Source of the DNA: Hydrogenophaga sp.
Lineage (GTDB): Bacteria; Pseudomonadota; Gammaproteobacteria; Burkholderiales; Burkholderiaceae_C
NCBI GenBank assembly: GCA_016741995.1
Contig: JACVCO010000009.1
Location: 1 to 64,000 of the forward strand
DNA: 64,000 nucleotides
Reading direction: 5' to 3'
A model generated the notes under the pieces. It saw nothing but the letters and a program-made list of their open reading frames with translations. It did no database searches and was not told the DNA's origin. Within the stretch, counting starts at the first letter, position 1. Every line of letters starts with the position of its first letter. Below are positions 33,888 through 43,800 of the stretch, in pieces. The position numbers and the translations under genes were made by a program.

Positions 33888-34679
33888 TCAGGGAAGGCGC
33901 CGCTGGACCGCGGTGGTGACGAATTCGCCCGGTGCGGGCGGTTGGCGGAAGAAGGGGGCGCGCTTGAGCCAGAGCCGAAGCGCCTGCCAGTGGATGCGCG
34001 CGACCACACCCAGGCCGACGGCGGCGTGCGACCACAGCGCGCGGCGCACCGTGTGCGCATCGAGCGCGTGCAGCTCGCCGCTCACGCTGGTGTTGAGCAG
34101 CGGCTGTGCCTGCTGCGCGTCGTCGAAGTAGTCGATGCGCACCACGGTGCGCGCGGGTTTGTCGCGCGCGGCCGTGCGCATGAACACGAAGCGGTAGTGC
34201 CCGCGCACCGGGCAGAACGGCGACACGTGGAACACCTTGTCGGCCTCGCAGGGCACGCCGTGGCGCGGCGCGTCGATCAGGTAGGCGTGGCGCTCGCCGA
34301 AGGTGTTGTTGACCTCGGCCAGCACCGCGCGCAGCGTGCCGTCGGCGCGCTCGCAGTACCAGAAGCTCACCGGCTTGAAGGCGTGGCCGAAGGCGCGTGC
34401 GTAGGTGTGCAGCCAGACCTCGCCGTCGGCGTCGTGAATGCCGTGCTGGCGCAGCACGCTGTCGAGCCAGGCCAGGCAGTCGTCGCGCCCGTCGCCGTGG
34501 TCGCGATCGTGGAAGCCGAACAGCGCGCGGCGGTTGCGCGCCAGGGCGCCCGGCCCGTTGGCGCGCAGGCTGCGCAGCGGCAGCATCAGGAAGGCCGTGG
34601 GGTAACGGAACGCGTGCGGGCGCGGGCGGTTGCGCGCGTGGCGCACCTCGCCGAAGCCGATCTGCGCCACCGCGTTCAT
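33888..34679 (-). CDS. DUF1365 family protein
   Basis: VRHARNRPRPHAFRYPTAFLMLPL, VWLHTYARAFGHAFKPVSFWYC, VNNTFGERHAYL, KVFHVSPFCPVRGHYRF. Confidence 0.9.
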   Translation of the reverse strand: MNAVAQIGFGEVRHARNRPRPHAFRYPTAFLMLPLRSLRANGPGALARNRRALFGFHDRDHGDGRDDCLAWLDSVLRQHGIHDADGEVWLHTYARAFGHAFKPVSFWYCERADGTLRAVLAEVNNTFGERHAYLIDAPRHGVPCEADKVFHVSPFCPVRGHYRFVFMRTAARDKPARTVVRIDYFDDAQQAQPLLNTSVSGELHALDAHTVRRALWSHAAVGLGVVARIHWQALRLWLKRAPFFRQPPAPGEFVTTAVQRRLP

Positions 34680-36076
34680 GCCAGCACCCCGGGCAAGGCC
34701 GCGGTGCGCGGTGCCGGCGACCCAAGCTGGAAATGATCGATCAACCCGCGCGCCGCGTGCAGGCCCGCCTTGAGGCCGTCCTCGTGAAAGCCGTAGCCGC
34801 ACCACGCGCCCGCGAACCAGGTGCGTTGCCGGCCTTGCAGCGCGGGCACGCGCGACTGGGCCTCGATCGCCCCGAGATCGAACACCGGGTGGTCGTAGTC
34901 CCAGGCACCCAGCACGTGGGACGGTGCGATCTCGCGCTGCGGGTTGAGCGACACGAGCACGGGCTGCGCCACCGGCAGCGGTTGCAGCCGGTTGAGCAGG
35001 TAGTGCAGGCACACGCGCGCCGACTCGGTGCCGTCGTGCGCGGCGCGCTCGTAGTTCCACGCCGCCCAGGCCCGCGGGTCGCCGGGCAGCACGGAGGTGT
35101 CGGTGTGCAGCACCGCGCGGTTGGGCTGGTAGCGGATCGCGCCGAGCACCTCACGCTCGTCCGTCGAAGCCGCATCGCCGAGCAGGCGCAGCGCCTGGTC
35201 GGTGTGGCAGGCCAGCACCACGGCGTCGAAGCGCTCGGCCTGCTGGTCGGTGACGACGCGCACCCCCTGGGCATCGCGCACGAGCTGGCGCACGGGCGTC
35301 GCCAGCCGGGCGTCGCCCACACCGGCCACGATCTTCTGCACGTACTGGCGCGCACCGCCCGCCACTGTGAACCAGCGCGGCCGGTTCGCCACCTGGATCA
35401 GGCCGTGGTTGTGGCAGAAGCGGACCATCGTGGCCACGGGGAAGCGCAGCATCTGGTCGGTGGGGCAGCTCCAGATGCAGCCCAGCATGGGCAGGAAATA
35501 CCAGTCGCGGAACTCGGCCGAGAAGCCGTGGCTGCGCAGGAAATCGCCGAGCGGCTGCAGGAGCGGGCTGCCGGGGCGCAGGTCGTCGCCGCGCTCGGCC
35601 AGCCGCGTGCACAGGCTGTTGAAGCGCAGGATGTCGGCCAGCATGCGCCAGAAGCGCGGGCGAAGCAGGTTGCCCCGCTGCGAGAACACGGTCGACAGAT
35701 CCGACCCGCTCCACTCCAGCGCTGCGCCGCGCGGGCCCGCACCGGGCACCTGCACCGAGAACGACATGTCCGATGCAGCCATCGGCACGCCCAGCTGATT
35801 GAACAGCGCGATCAGGTTGGGGTAGGTGCGCTCGTTGAGCACCAGGAAGCCGGTGTCGACGCCGAAGGTGGCGGGTACGCCGCGCGCGTCGGGCAGTGTC
35901 ACGTTCACCGTGTGCGTGTGGCCGCCGAACCAGTCACCGGCCTCGAACAGGCTCACGTCGGCCAGGCCCTGCAGGGTGTGGGCCGCCGCCAGGCCCGAAA
36001 TGCCCGAGCCGATGACGGCCACCCGGGGCTGGGGACGGGCCGTGTGGCCGCTGTGGGGGGAAGGGTCTGCGTACAT
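34676..36076 (-). CDS. FAD-dependent amine-oxidase-fold oxidoreductase
   Basis: RVAVIGSGISGLAAAHTLQGLADVSLFEAGDWFGGHTHTV, GFLVLNERTYPNL, AWCGYGFHEDGLKAGL. Confidence 0.9.
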   Translation of the reverse strand: MYADPSPHSGHTARPQPRVAVIGSGISGLAAAHTLQGLADVSLFEAGDWFGGHTHTVNVTLPDARGVPATFGVDTGFLVLNERTYPNLIALFNQLGVPMAASDMSFSVQVPGAGPRGAALEWSGSDLSTVFSQRGNLLRPRFWRMLADILRFNSLCTRLAERGDDLRPGSPLLQPLGDFLRSHGFSAEFRDWYFLPMLGCIWSCPTDQMLRFPVATMVRFCHNHGLIQVANRPRWFTVAGGARQYVQKIVAGVGDARLATPVRQLVRDAQGVRVVTDQQAERFDAVVLACHTDQALRLLGDAASTDEREVLGAIRYQPNRAVLHTDTSVLPGDPRAWAAWNYERAAHDGTESARVCLHYLLNRLQPLPVAQPVLVSLNPQREIAPSHVLGAWDYDHPVFDLGAIEAQSRVPALQGRQRTWFAGAWCGYGFHEDGLKAGLHAARGLIDHFQLGSPAPRTAALPGVLA

Positions 36077-36157
36077 GGCAGCCCCTCAAGCGGGCGCCGC
36101 CGGGCTGGGCCGGCGGCGGATAAGAGAAATTGCTGCGAAGCGCCCCGAAACGAACAA

Positions 36158-36182
36158 GGGAGGGAGGGAGGAGGAGGAGAAG
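36158..36182 (+). other. Polypurine tract GGGAGGGAGGGAGGAGGAGGAGAAG
   Basis: Read directly; near-G-quadruplex/triplex-type tract in the divergent intergenic region. Confidence 0.7.
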
Positions 36183-36552
36183 CGCCCCGGGATTGCATTC
36201 AGGCCATGGGGGCCCGAGAGGCTTCGCAGCGGAAAACGGTGGTTGTTCGACGACTCCCTCGTGCAACCGGTCGGTGGGAGCCGGGGGGTGGCGCAGAAGT
36301 TCCCCGGGCCACAGGCGGGTGACGGGGCGGGGTGCGAGGGCATGAACATGCTTGACTTGAACTGATCGGTATAAGTGTGACTGTGCGGTAAATAAATGAT
36401 CCAGTCAATCCTGAAAGTACCTGAGCTTTCTTGTATGAATTGACCGGCGCCCCTTTGACCGCACGCGGCGGTCGGGCCTTGGCCCGCGCAGGAAACCCCC
36501 CCGCCTACAATCTCGCCCGTTTTTGCCGCGCTTGTTACAGAGAGAGACCGCC

Positions 36553-37410
36553 ATGCTTTATCCCGAACTTTTCAAACAGCTCGAGTCCGTTCGCTGGGAC
36601 ATGGAGAAGGACATCCCGTGGGCGCAGTTCGATGGCGCGAAGCTGAGCGACGAGCAGGCGCAGACCATCAAGATGAACGCCATCACCGAGTGGGCGGCGC
36701 TGCCGGCCACCGAGATGTTCCTGCGCGACAACCGGGACGACTCCGATTTCTCGGCCTTCATGTCGATCTGGTTCTTCGAGGAGCAGAAGCACTCGCTGGT
36801 GCTGATGGAATACCTCAAGCGCTTCCGCCCCGACCTCGCGCCCACCGAGCAGGAACTGCACGAGATCCGCTTCGAGTTCGACCCGGCGCCTGCGCTGGAA
36901 ACGCTCATGCTGCATTTCTGCGGCGAGATCCGCCTCAACCACTGGTACCGCCGCGCGTCCGAGTGGCACACCGAGCCGGTCATCAAGCACATCTACACCA
37001 CGCTCAGCCAGGACGAAGCCCGCCACGGCGGTGCCTACCTGCGCTACATGCGCCGCGCCATCGGCAAGTTCGGCGACGAGGCCCGCTCGGCCTTTGCCAA
37101 GGTCGGCGTGCTGATGGCCAGCGCGCGCCGCACCGCGCAGGCGCTGCACCCCACCAACCTGCACGTCAACAAGGCCCTGTTCCCCAAGGACACCATCCAG
37201 AGCCGCCTGCCCAACCCCGAGTGGCTCGAGCATTGGCTGGACAAGCAGATCGCCTTCGATGCCGTGTGGGAGGGCAAGGTGGTTGACCGCATCCTGCACA
37301 ACATGAGCCTGTTGATGGACAGCAGCTTCAAGTCGGTGCAGGAACTCAACCGCTTCCGCAAGTCGCTCTCCGTGGGCGGCGCCGGCGGCCCGTTGCCGTC
37401 GGCCGCGTGA
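36553..37410 (+). CDS. Ferritin-like/diiron-type domain protein
   Basis: Helical protein with EEQKH and QDEARHGG carboxylate/His motifs. Confidence 0.75.
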   Translation: MLYPELFKQLESVRWDMEKDIPWAQFDGAKLSDEQAQTIKMNAITEWAALPATEMFLRDNRDDSDFSAFMSIWFFEEQKHSLVLMEYLKRFRPDLAPTEQELHEIRFEFDPAPALETLMLHFCGEIRLNHWYRRASEWHTEPVIKHIYTTLSQDEARHGGAYLRYMRRAIGKFGDEARSAFAKVGVLMASARRTAQALHPTNLHVNKALFPKDTIQSRLPNPEWLEHWLDKQIAFDAVWEGKVVDRILHNMSLLMDSSFKSVQELNRFRKSLSVGGAGGPLPSAA

Positions 37411-37423
37411 CGCGGGCGGCCGA

Positions 37424-38029
37424 CTAGGGCCGCGTTGCCGGGCCCGGCGCGCGGCGGGCCCAGAAGGCGCTGAGCGCGCCCAGCAGCACCCCCCAGACCA
37501 CGCCGGTCAGGTGGGCCGCCTGCACCACCGGCAGGTCGGTGTCGGCGTTCAGCACCACCGGGTGGTACCAGCCCCGCTCGAGCATGACCTTGAACAGCAG
37601 GCCGCCGAGCAACGTGGCACCCCAGGGCCGCGCACCGCGCGGAGCCGCGCCCATCAGCAAGTGCAGGCCCAGCACCGCCACGCCGGCGTGCAGCAGGCCC
37701 GACAGGCCGACCGCGTGACCCACCTGGGGCCACAGGATCAGGCTGGCCTGCAGCAGCGGCCAGCTCAGCGCCCAGGCCAGCGCGGCCGACAGCGGCGGGC
37801 GCCGCATCCAGCCGGTGGCCGTGAGTGCGCCCAGCGCGAGCTGGTTGCCGATCAGGTGGGGGGTGTTCAGGTGCACCCAGGCGCTGGTCCACAGCGTCCA
37901 GGCGTGCGAGGGCCAGTCGTCGGCGTGCCAGGTGAGTGCCTGCACCGCGGGCTCGCGCGCCCACCACATCAGCATGCTGGCCACGCCATGCAGCACGCAC
38001 AACAGCAACCAGGCGCGCGTGCCCCTCAT
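37424..38029 (-). CDS. rrtA: Rhombosortase (rhomboid-family intramembrane serine protease)
   Basis: Multi-TM; HLIGNQLALGAL, GHAVGLSGLLHAGVAVLGLHLL (GxSG), final AHLTGVVWGVLLG. Confidence 0.8.
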   Translation of the reverse strand: MRGTRAWLLLCVLHGVASMLMWWAREPAVQALTWHADDWPSHAWTLWTSAWVHLNTPHLIGNQLALGALTATGWMRRPPLSAALAWALSWPLLQASLILWPQVGHAVGLSGLLHAGVAVLGLHLLMGAAPRGARPWGATLLGGLLFKVMLERGWYHPVVLNADTDLPVVQAAHLTGVVWGVLLGALSAFWARRAPGPATRP

Positions 38030-40830
38030 GCGGTGGTTGTGTCCCCGAGCACTTCCTGCCACAGGCGGCGCACGGCCTGTGCCTCGGCCTGCAGTTCGGC
38101 CGGCTCCACCTGCGTGGGGGACTCGTCCAGGCGGGCGCGGTGCTGCACCTGACGCAGGCGGCGGTAGGCCCGGGCGGTCTCTTCACCCAGCCCCGGGGCC
38201 AACAGGCCCGCGGCCTCGGCACGGCGCAGCAGGTTGATGTTGCCCGTGTTGGCGCGCAGCTCCGGGTGCGCGCGCGAATGCAGCAGCACCAGGTACTGCA
38301 CCACGAACTCCACGTCGACCATGCCCCCCGGGCTGTGCTTGACGTCGAAGCGCTCGCCGCGCACGGGGTGGGCGGCACGCACCTTCGTGCGCATGGCCAC
38401 GATCTCGCCGGCCAGTGCCACCGCGTCGCGCGGGGCGGTGATGACGGCTTCGCGCACGGCGTCGAAGCGGCCCGCCAGGCCCGCGCTGCCGAGCACGAAG
38501 CGCGCGCGCGTCATGGCCTGGTGTTCCCAGGTCCACGCGGTGTTGCTGCCGCGCTGGGTCTGGTACTTCTCGTACGCCTCGAAGCTGGTGACCAGCAGGC
38601 CCGAGTTGCCGTTCGGGCGCAGCGCGGTGTCGATCTCGAACAGGTCGCCCTCGCCGGTCTTGACGGTGAGCCAGTTGATCATCTTGCGCACGAAGGCGGC
38701 GTAGATCTCGGCGGCGTTCTCGTGGGCGTCCTCGTAGACGAAGACGATGTCGAGATCGCTGCCGTAGCCCAGCTCTTTGCCGCCGAGCTTGCCGTAGCCG
38801 ATGATGGCGAAGGCCGGGGTGTCGCGGTGGCGGTTCTTCAGGCGCTGCCAGCACCAGCGCGCGGTCAGGCGCAGCACCGCGTCGGCCAGCGCCGAGAGGT
38901 CGTCGGCCACCTGCTCGACGGTGAGCTTGCCTTCGACATCGCGCGCCAGCGTGCGGAAGGTCTCGGCGTGGTGGGCGCGGCGCAGCAGGTTGAGCAGGGC
39001 CTCTTCGTCGTCCTCGCGCGTGGCGCGCAGCGAGGCCAGGCGCGCTTCGCATTCGGCCTCGAACGCCTCGGCGTCGAAGCGCTCGGCCAGCAGTTGCTGG
39101 CTGGCGAGTTCGTCGATCACGCCCGGGTGCTGCATGAGGTAGCGCGCCGGCCATTTGGCCGCACCCAGCAGGCGCAGCAGTCGCTCGTGCACCGAGGGCC
39201 GCTCCTGCAGCAACGCGAGGTAGCTTTCGCGGCGCAGCAGCGGCTCGATCCAGTCGGTCATGCGCAGCGCGGCCAGCTCGCTCACGCGGCCTTCCTCGAG
39301 CCAGGCGCCGGTGCGCTGGACCAGGCGGACCAGCCGCATGCGCGCGTCCTCGCGCAGGGCCTGCACGCGGGGGTGCTCGCGCCACTGGCGCACACGCGCG
39401 GCGAAGCCTTCGGGCAACTGCTCCAGCACGGCGTCGAGCGTGTCGCCCGCGGTGCGGGGCACGCCGCCGTTGCAGCCCTTGCCCTTGCAGGCGGCCTGTT
39501 TGTCGCCACCGAGCAGGATGTCGAACTCCTCGGCCACCGTCTCGCGGTGCGCGTCGAGCGCGTGCAGGAAGGCGCAGGTGTTGGCGAAACCCATGGTGGC
39601 CGCGAGCCAGGCGAGATCCTCGTCGCGCTCGGGCATCACGTGGGTCTGCTGGTCGTCCAGGTACTGGATGCGGTGCTCCACCTGGCGCAGGAACTCGTAG
39701 GCACGGGCCAGCGCCTCGGCCTTGTCGGCGGGCATCAGGCCGGCTTTGCTCACGCGCTGCAGCGCGCCCAGCGTGGGCCGCGTGCGCAGCTCGGGGAACT
39801 GGCCGCCACGCACCACCTGCAGCAGCTGCACGGTGAATTCGATTTCGCGGATGCCGCCGCGCGAAAGCTTCACGTCGTTGGCGCGGCCCGGGTTGCCCGC
39901 GGCGCGCTTGGACGCGTGGTCGCGAATCTGGCGGTGCAGCACGCGCAGCGACTCGAACACGCCGTAGTCGAGGTAGCGGCGGAACACGAAGGGCAGCACC
40001 GTGCCGCGCAGCGCCTGCATGCCCGGCGCCTTGATCGCCGCGGCCGGCGCGATCACGCGGCTCTTGAGCCAGGCGAAGCGCTCCCACTCGCGGCCCTGCA
40101 CCAGGAAGTACTCCTCGAGCGCCCCGAGCGAGACCACGCTCGGCCCGGAATTGCCGTTGGGCCGCAAGGCCAGATCTACGCGGAACACGCAGCCGTGTTC
40201 GGTGGTTTCGCCCACCGTCTGGTACAGGTGCTTGACCACCTTGGCGAAGTACTCCTGGTTGCTCACGCGGTTGCGCCCTTCGGCGTTGCCCGCGGTCTCG
40301 CCGTCCTGGTCGTACACGTAGATCAGGTCGATGTCGCTCGACACGTTGAGCTCGCGCGCACCCAGCTTGCCCATGCCGATGACCCAGATCTGCGCGCGCT
40401 GGCCGCTGGCCGCGGCCACGGGCATGCCGTGCAGCGCATCGAGTTCGGCAAACGCCAGCTGGCAGGCGGCGTCGAGGGCCAGTTCGGCCAGCTCGGTCAC
40501 GGCGCGCGTGACGGCCGACAGCGGCGCGCCCTGTTCGGTGTCGATCACCACCAGGCGCTCGAGCACCAGGTGGCGCAACACACGCAACGCGGCCGGCACG
40601 GGCAGGCCGCGCGCGCCGGTGAGCGTGTCCAGGCAGGCCTGCATGGTGGCCTTGTCCGGGGCACCCGGCGGCAGGCAGGCCAGCGCGTCGGCGTAGCGGC
40701 GCCGGATGCGCTGCACGAAGCGGGAGTGGTCGGCGCGGCGGTCGGCGGTGCCGAACGCGGCGTCGGAGTTCACATTCGTTGACAAGAAGCGCTCACCGAA
40801 GTCGGAACCCGGGCAGGGATGCCCCGTCAT
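38026..40830 (-). CDS. glnE: Bifunctional glutamine synthetase adenylyltransferase/deadenylase
   Basis: WVIGMGKLGARELNVSSDIDLIYVYD, IGYGKLGGKELGYGSDLDIVFVYED. Confidence 0.97.
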   Translation of the reverse strand: MTGHPCPGSDFGERFLSTNVNSDAAFGTADRRADHSRFVQRIRRRYADALACLPPGAPDKATMQACLDTLTGARGLPVPAALRVLRHLVLERLVVIDTEQGAPLSAVTRAVTELAELALDAACQLAFAELDALHGMPVAAASGQRAQIWVIGMGKLGARELNVSSDIDLIYVYDQDGETAGNAEGRNRVSNQEYFAKVVKHLYQTVGETTEHGCVFRVDLALRPNGNSGPSVVSLGALEEYFLVQGREWERFAWLKSRVIAPAAAIKAPGMQALRGTVLPFVFRRYLDYGVFESLRVLHRQIRDHASKRAAGNPGRANDVKLSRGGIREIEFTVQLLQVVRGGQFPELRTRPTLGALQRVSKAGLMPADKAEALARAYEFLRQVEHRIQYLDDQQTHVMPERDEDLAWLAATMGFANTCAFLHALDAHRETVAEEFDILLGGDKQAACKGKGCNGGVPRTAGDTLDAVLEQLPEGFAARVRQWREHPRVQALREDARMRLVRLVQRTGAWLEEGRVSELAALRMTDWIEPLLRRESYLALLQERPSVHERLLRLLGAAKWPARYLMQHPGVIDELASQQLLAERFDAEAFEAECEARLASLRATREDDEEALLNLLRRAHHAETFRTLARDVEGKLTVEQVADDLSALADAVLRLTARWCWQRLKNRHRDTPAFAIIGYGKLGGKELGYGSDLDIVFVYEDAHENAAEIYAAFVRKMINWLTVKTGEGDLFEIDTALRPNGNSGLLVTSFEAYEKYQTQRGSNTAWTWEHQAMTRARFVLGSAGLAGRFDAVREAVITAPRDAVALAGEIVAMRTKVRAAHPVRGERFDVKHSPGGMVDVEFVVQYLVLLHSRAHPELRANTGNINLLRRAEAAGLLAPGLGEETARAYRRLRQVQHRARLDESPTQVEPAELQAEAQAVRRLWQEVLGDTTTA

Positions 40831-40838
40831 AATTCGCG

Positions 40839-43800
40839 ATGGACATGATGCGATCCCACCAGGCCAGCACCGACCGCGACGACGGTGCCGCACCGGCCGG
40901 CCGCGTGCTGCGGCTGTGGGCGCTCGCCATGCGCGTGCTCCTGTGGCTGCTGGCCGGGCTCTGGGGCATCTTCCTGCTCACCTGGATCGTTTTGCAGGCG
41001 TGGATTGTGCCGCGGATCGAAACCTGGCGCCCTGACCTGGAACGGTGGGCGACCCAGGCGGTCGGGGTTGAGGTGCGCATCGGTTCGATCCACTCCCTGC
41101 CCGCCCCTGCGGGCGCCGGCTGGCTGCCCCCGCTGGTGCCGTCTTTCGAGCTGCGCGAGGTGCAACTGCTCGACGCCGGCGGGCGCCGCGCGCTGCAATT
41201 GCCGGTGGTGCGCGGGGCGGTCTCGGTGGCCTCGCTCTGGCGCGGGGGTTTCGAGCAAATCCTGATCGAGCGGCCGGTGCTCGACGTGCGCCGGCTGGTC
41301 AGTGGCCGCATCCAGATCGCGGGCATCGAATCCTCGGCCGAGGGCGGCGGCGGCGGCGGCACGGGCATCGATTGGTTTTTCGATCAGAGCGAGTTCGTGA
41401 TCCGCGGCGGTACCGTGCGCTGGATCGACGAACGCCGGGCCCAGCCGCCGGTGCTGCTGCGCGAGCTCGACTTCGTCGCGCGCAACGGCCACCGTTCGCA
41501 CGAGCTGCGGCTGGATGCCTCGCCCGAGCCCGAATGGGGCGACCGCTTCAGCCTGCGCGCCCAGCTGCGCGAACCGCTGCTGCGCCTGCCCGGCGCCGCA
41601 CCGCGGTCCGAGCCCTGGCAGGACTGGACGGGCCAGGTCTACGCCGAGTTCGCGCGTGTCGACGTGGCGCGCCTGCGCCGCCACGCCGACTTCAGCGAAC
41701 AGGGCGTGGAGGTGCGCAGCGGCCAGGGCGCGCTGCGCGCGTGGGTGCGCCTGCAGCGCGGGCAGGTCGAGGGGGTCACGCTCGACGCCGCACTCGGCGG
41801 CGTCGATCTGCAGCTCGGGCCCGAACTGCCGGCGCTGGCGCTCGAACACCTCGATGGCCGCCTGGAGGCGAGCTGGTCCGGCGCCGCCTGGACCCTGAGC
41901 ACCGAGCGGCTGGCGTTCCGCACCCCCGAAGGCCTGGCCTGGGACGGCGCCTCGGTGCGGGTGGAACACCAGCCGGCGCGCGAACGCCAGGGCCCGCGCA
42001 CCGCGGTGCAGGCGCAGGGCGTGGACCTGGCCACGTTGGCCGGCATGGCGGAACGCCTGCCCCTGCCGGCCGACGCTCGCGGCTGGCTGGCGCGGCTGCA
42101 ACCGCGCGGGCGGCTCGAACGCATCGACCTGCTGTGGCAGGCCCGCGGCAGCGGGCCCATGGCCGAACACACCGTGGCGCGAGCGCAAGGCCGCGTCAGC
42201 GGTCTGGCACTCGCGGGCGAGCCCAGCGGCCGGCTCTCGCGCAGCGGGCGCTTCCCCCTGCCCGGGCGCCCCGGCGTGGAAGGGGCCGACATCGATTTCG
42301 AGCTCGACCAGGACGGCGGGCGCGCGCAGCTCGCGCTGCGCCAGGGCGCGCTCGATTTCCCCGACGTGTTCGAGACCACCCGCATCGACCTCGACCGGCT
42401 CGACGCCCGTGTGCGCTGGCGCGTGCAGGGCGAGCGCATCGAGGTCGATCTCGACGAGGGCAGCTTCGCCAACGCCCACGCCGAAGGCAGCTTGCGCGTG
42501 CGTTGGCACACCGGCGACCCGGCCACCAGCCCGGCGCGCGCGCGCTTTCCGGGCGTGCTCGACCTGACGGCCAACCTCACGCGCGCCGACGGCACGGCGG
42601 TGCACCGCTACCTGCCGCTGAGCGTGCGCGAAAGCGCACGGCACTACGTGCGCGAGGCGGTGCTGGCGGGGGGTTCGCGCCAGGTGGGCTTTCGCGTCCA
42701 GGGCGAAATCCAGGACATACCCTTCGACGAGCCGCAGCACACGCCCGGCACCTTCCGCATCACCGCCGCGCTCGAGGGCGTGGACTTCAACCACCTGCCC
42801 ACGTTCCTGCAGGCGCCGGGCGACGCTCCCTGGCCCGGCGTGCGCCGCGCGCGCGCGCAGTTCGAGCTCGACCGCGCGGCCATGCGCATCACCGGCATCG
42901 AAGGCGAACTCGAAGGGGCCAGCGGCGTGCGCGTCGACCGGGGGTCGGTGATCGTCGAGAACCTCGTGCACGAGCCCGTGGTGCAGGTGCGCGTGCGCGC
43001 CAGCGGCCCGGGCGCGTCGATGCTGGGGCACGTGCAGCGCACGCCGATCAACGCCTACACGCAGCAGGCGCTGGCGCGGGCCACGGCCAACGGCCCCGCG
43101 GTGGCCGAGGTGCAGATCGACCTGCCGCTGCAGGACCTGCGCGCCACGCGCGTGCGCGGCAGCGTGCAGCTCGACGGCACCGACCTGCGCATCACGCCCG
43201 CCTCGCCGCTGCTGGCCAGGGCGCGCGGCAAGCTCGACTTCACCGAAGACGGTTTCACCTTCACCGGCGCGCGCGCCCAGGTGCTGGGCGGCGAGCTGGT
43301 GTTCGACGGCGGCCTGCGCGCCGATGCGCAAGGCCAGCCCGCGCTGCAGTTCCGCGGCCAGGGCACGGCGAGCGCCGCCGGCCTGCGCGAGGGGGGGCTG
43401 GGTCCGGCGTCGGCGCTGTTCGCCCACGCCAGCGGCAGCACCGCCTACGCCGTGCAACTGGGCTTTCGCGGCGGTGAGCCCGAGCTGCGCATCAACAGCA
43501 CGCTGCAGGGCCTGGCGCTGCAACTGCCGGCGCCGCTGGCCAAACCCGCCGAGGCCACCTGGCCGGCGCGTTTCGACAGCAGCGTGTCGGCCCTGCAGGC
43601 CGATGGCCGCGCCGCGCGCGAGCGCTGGTTGCTCACGCTCGGGCCCGCGAACCAGCCCGTGATCGATCTGCACCTGGAGCGCGAGCTGGGCAATGCCGCC
43701 GCGGGCCCGCGCGGCAGTGTGGCCATCGGCCTGCCGGCCGGCGAGCGGGCGCCGCTGCCGGAGCGCGGGATCGCGGTGCAGGCGCGCGTGGGCGAGCTCG

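Noticed and set aside
36363-36403. ECF11/ChrR-type sigma promoter for the lipid operon
   Set aside because: TGATCC-like hexamers present, but orientation and -10 spacing did not give a convincing promoter for the minus-strand operon
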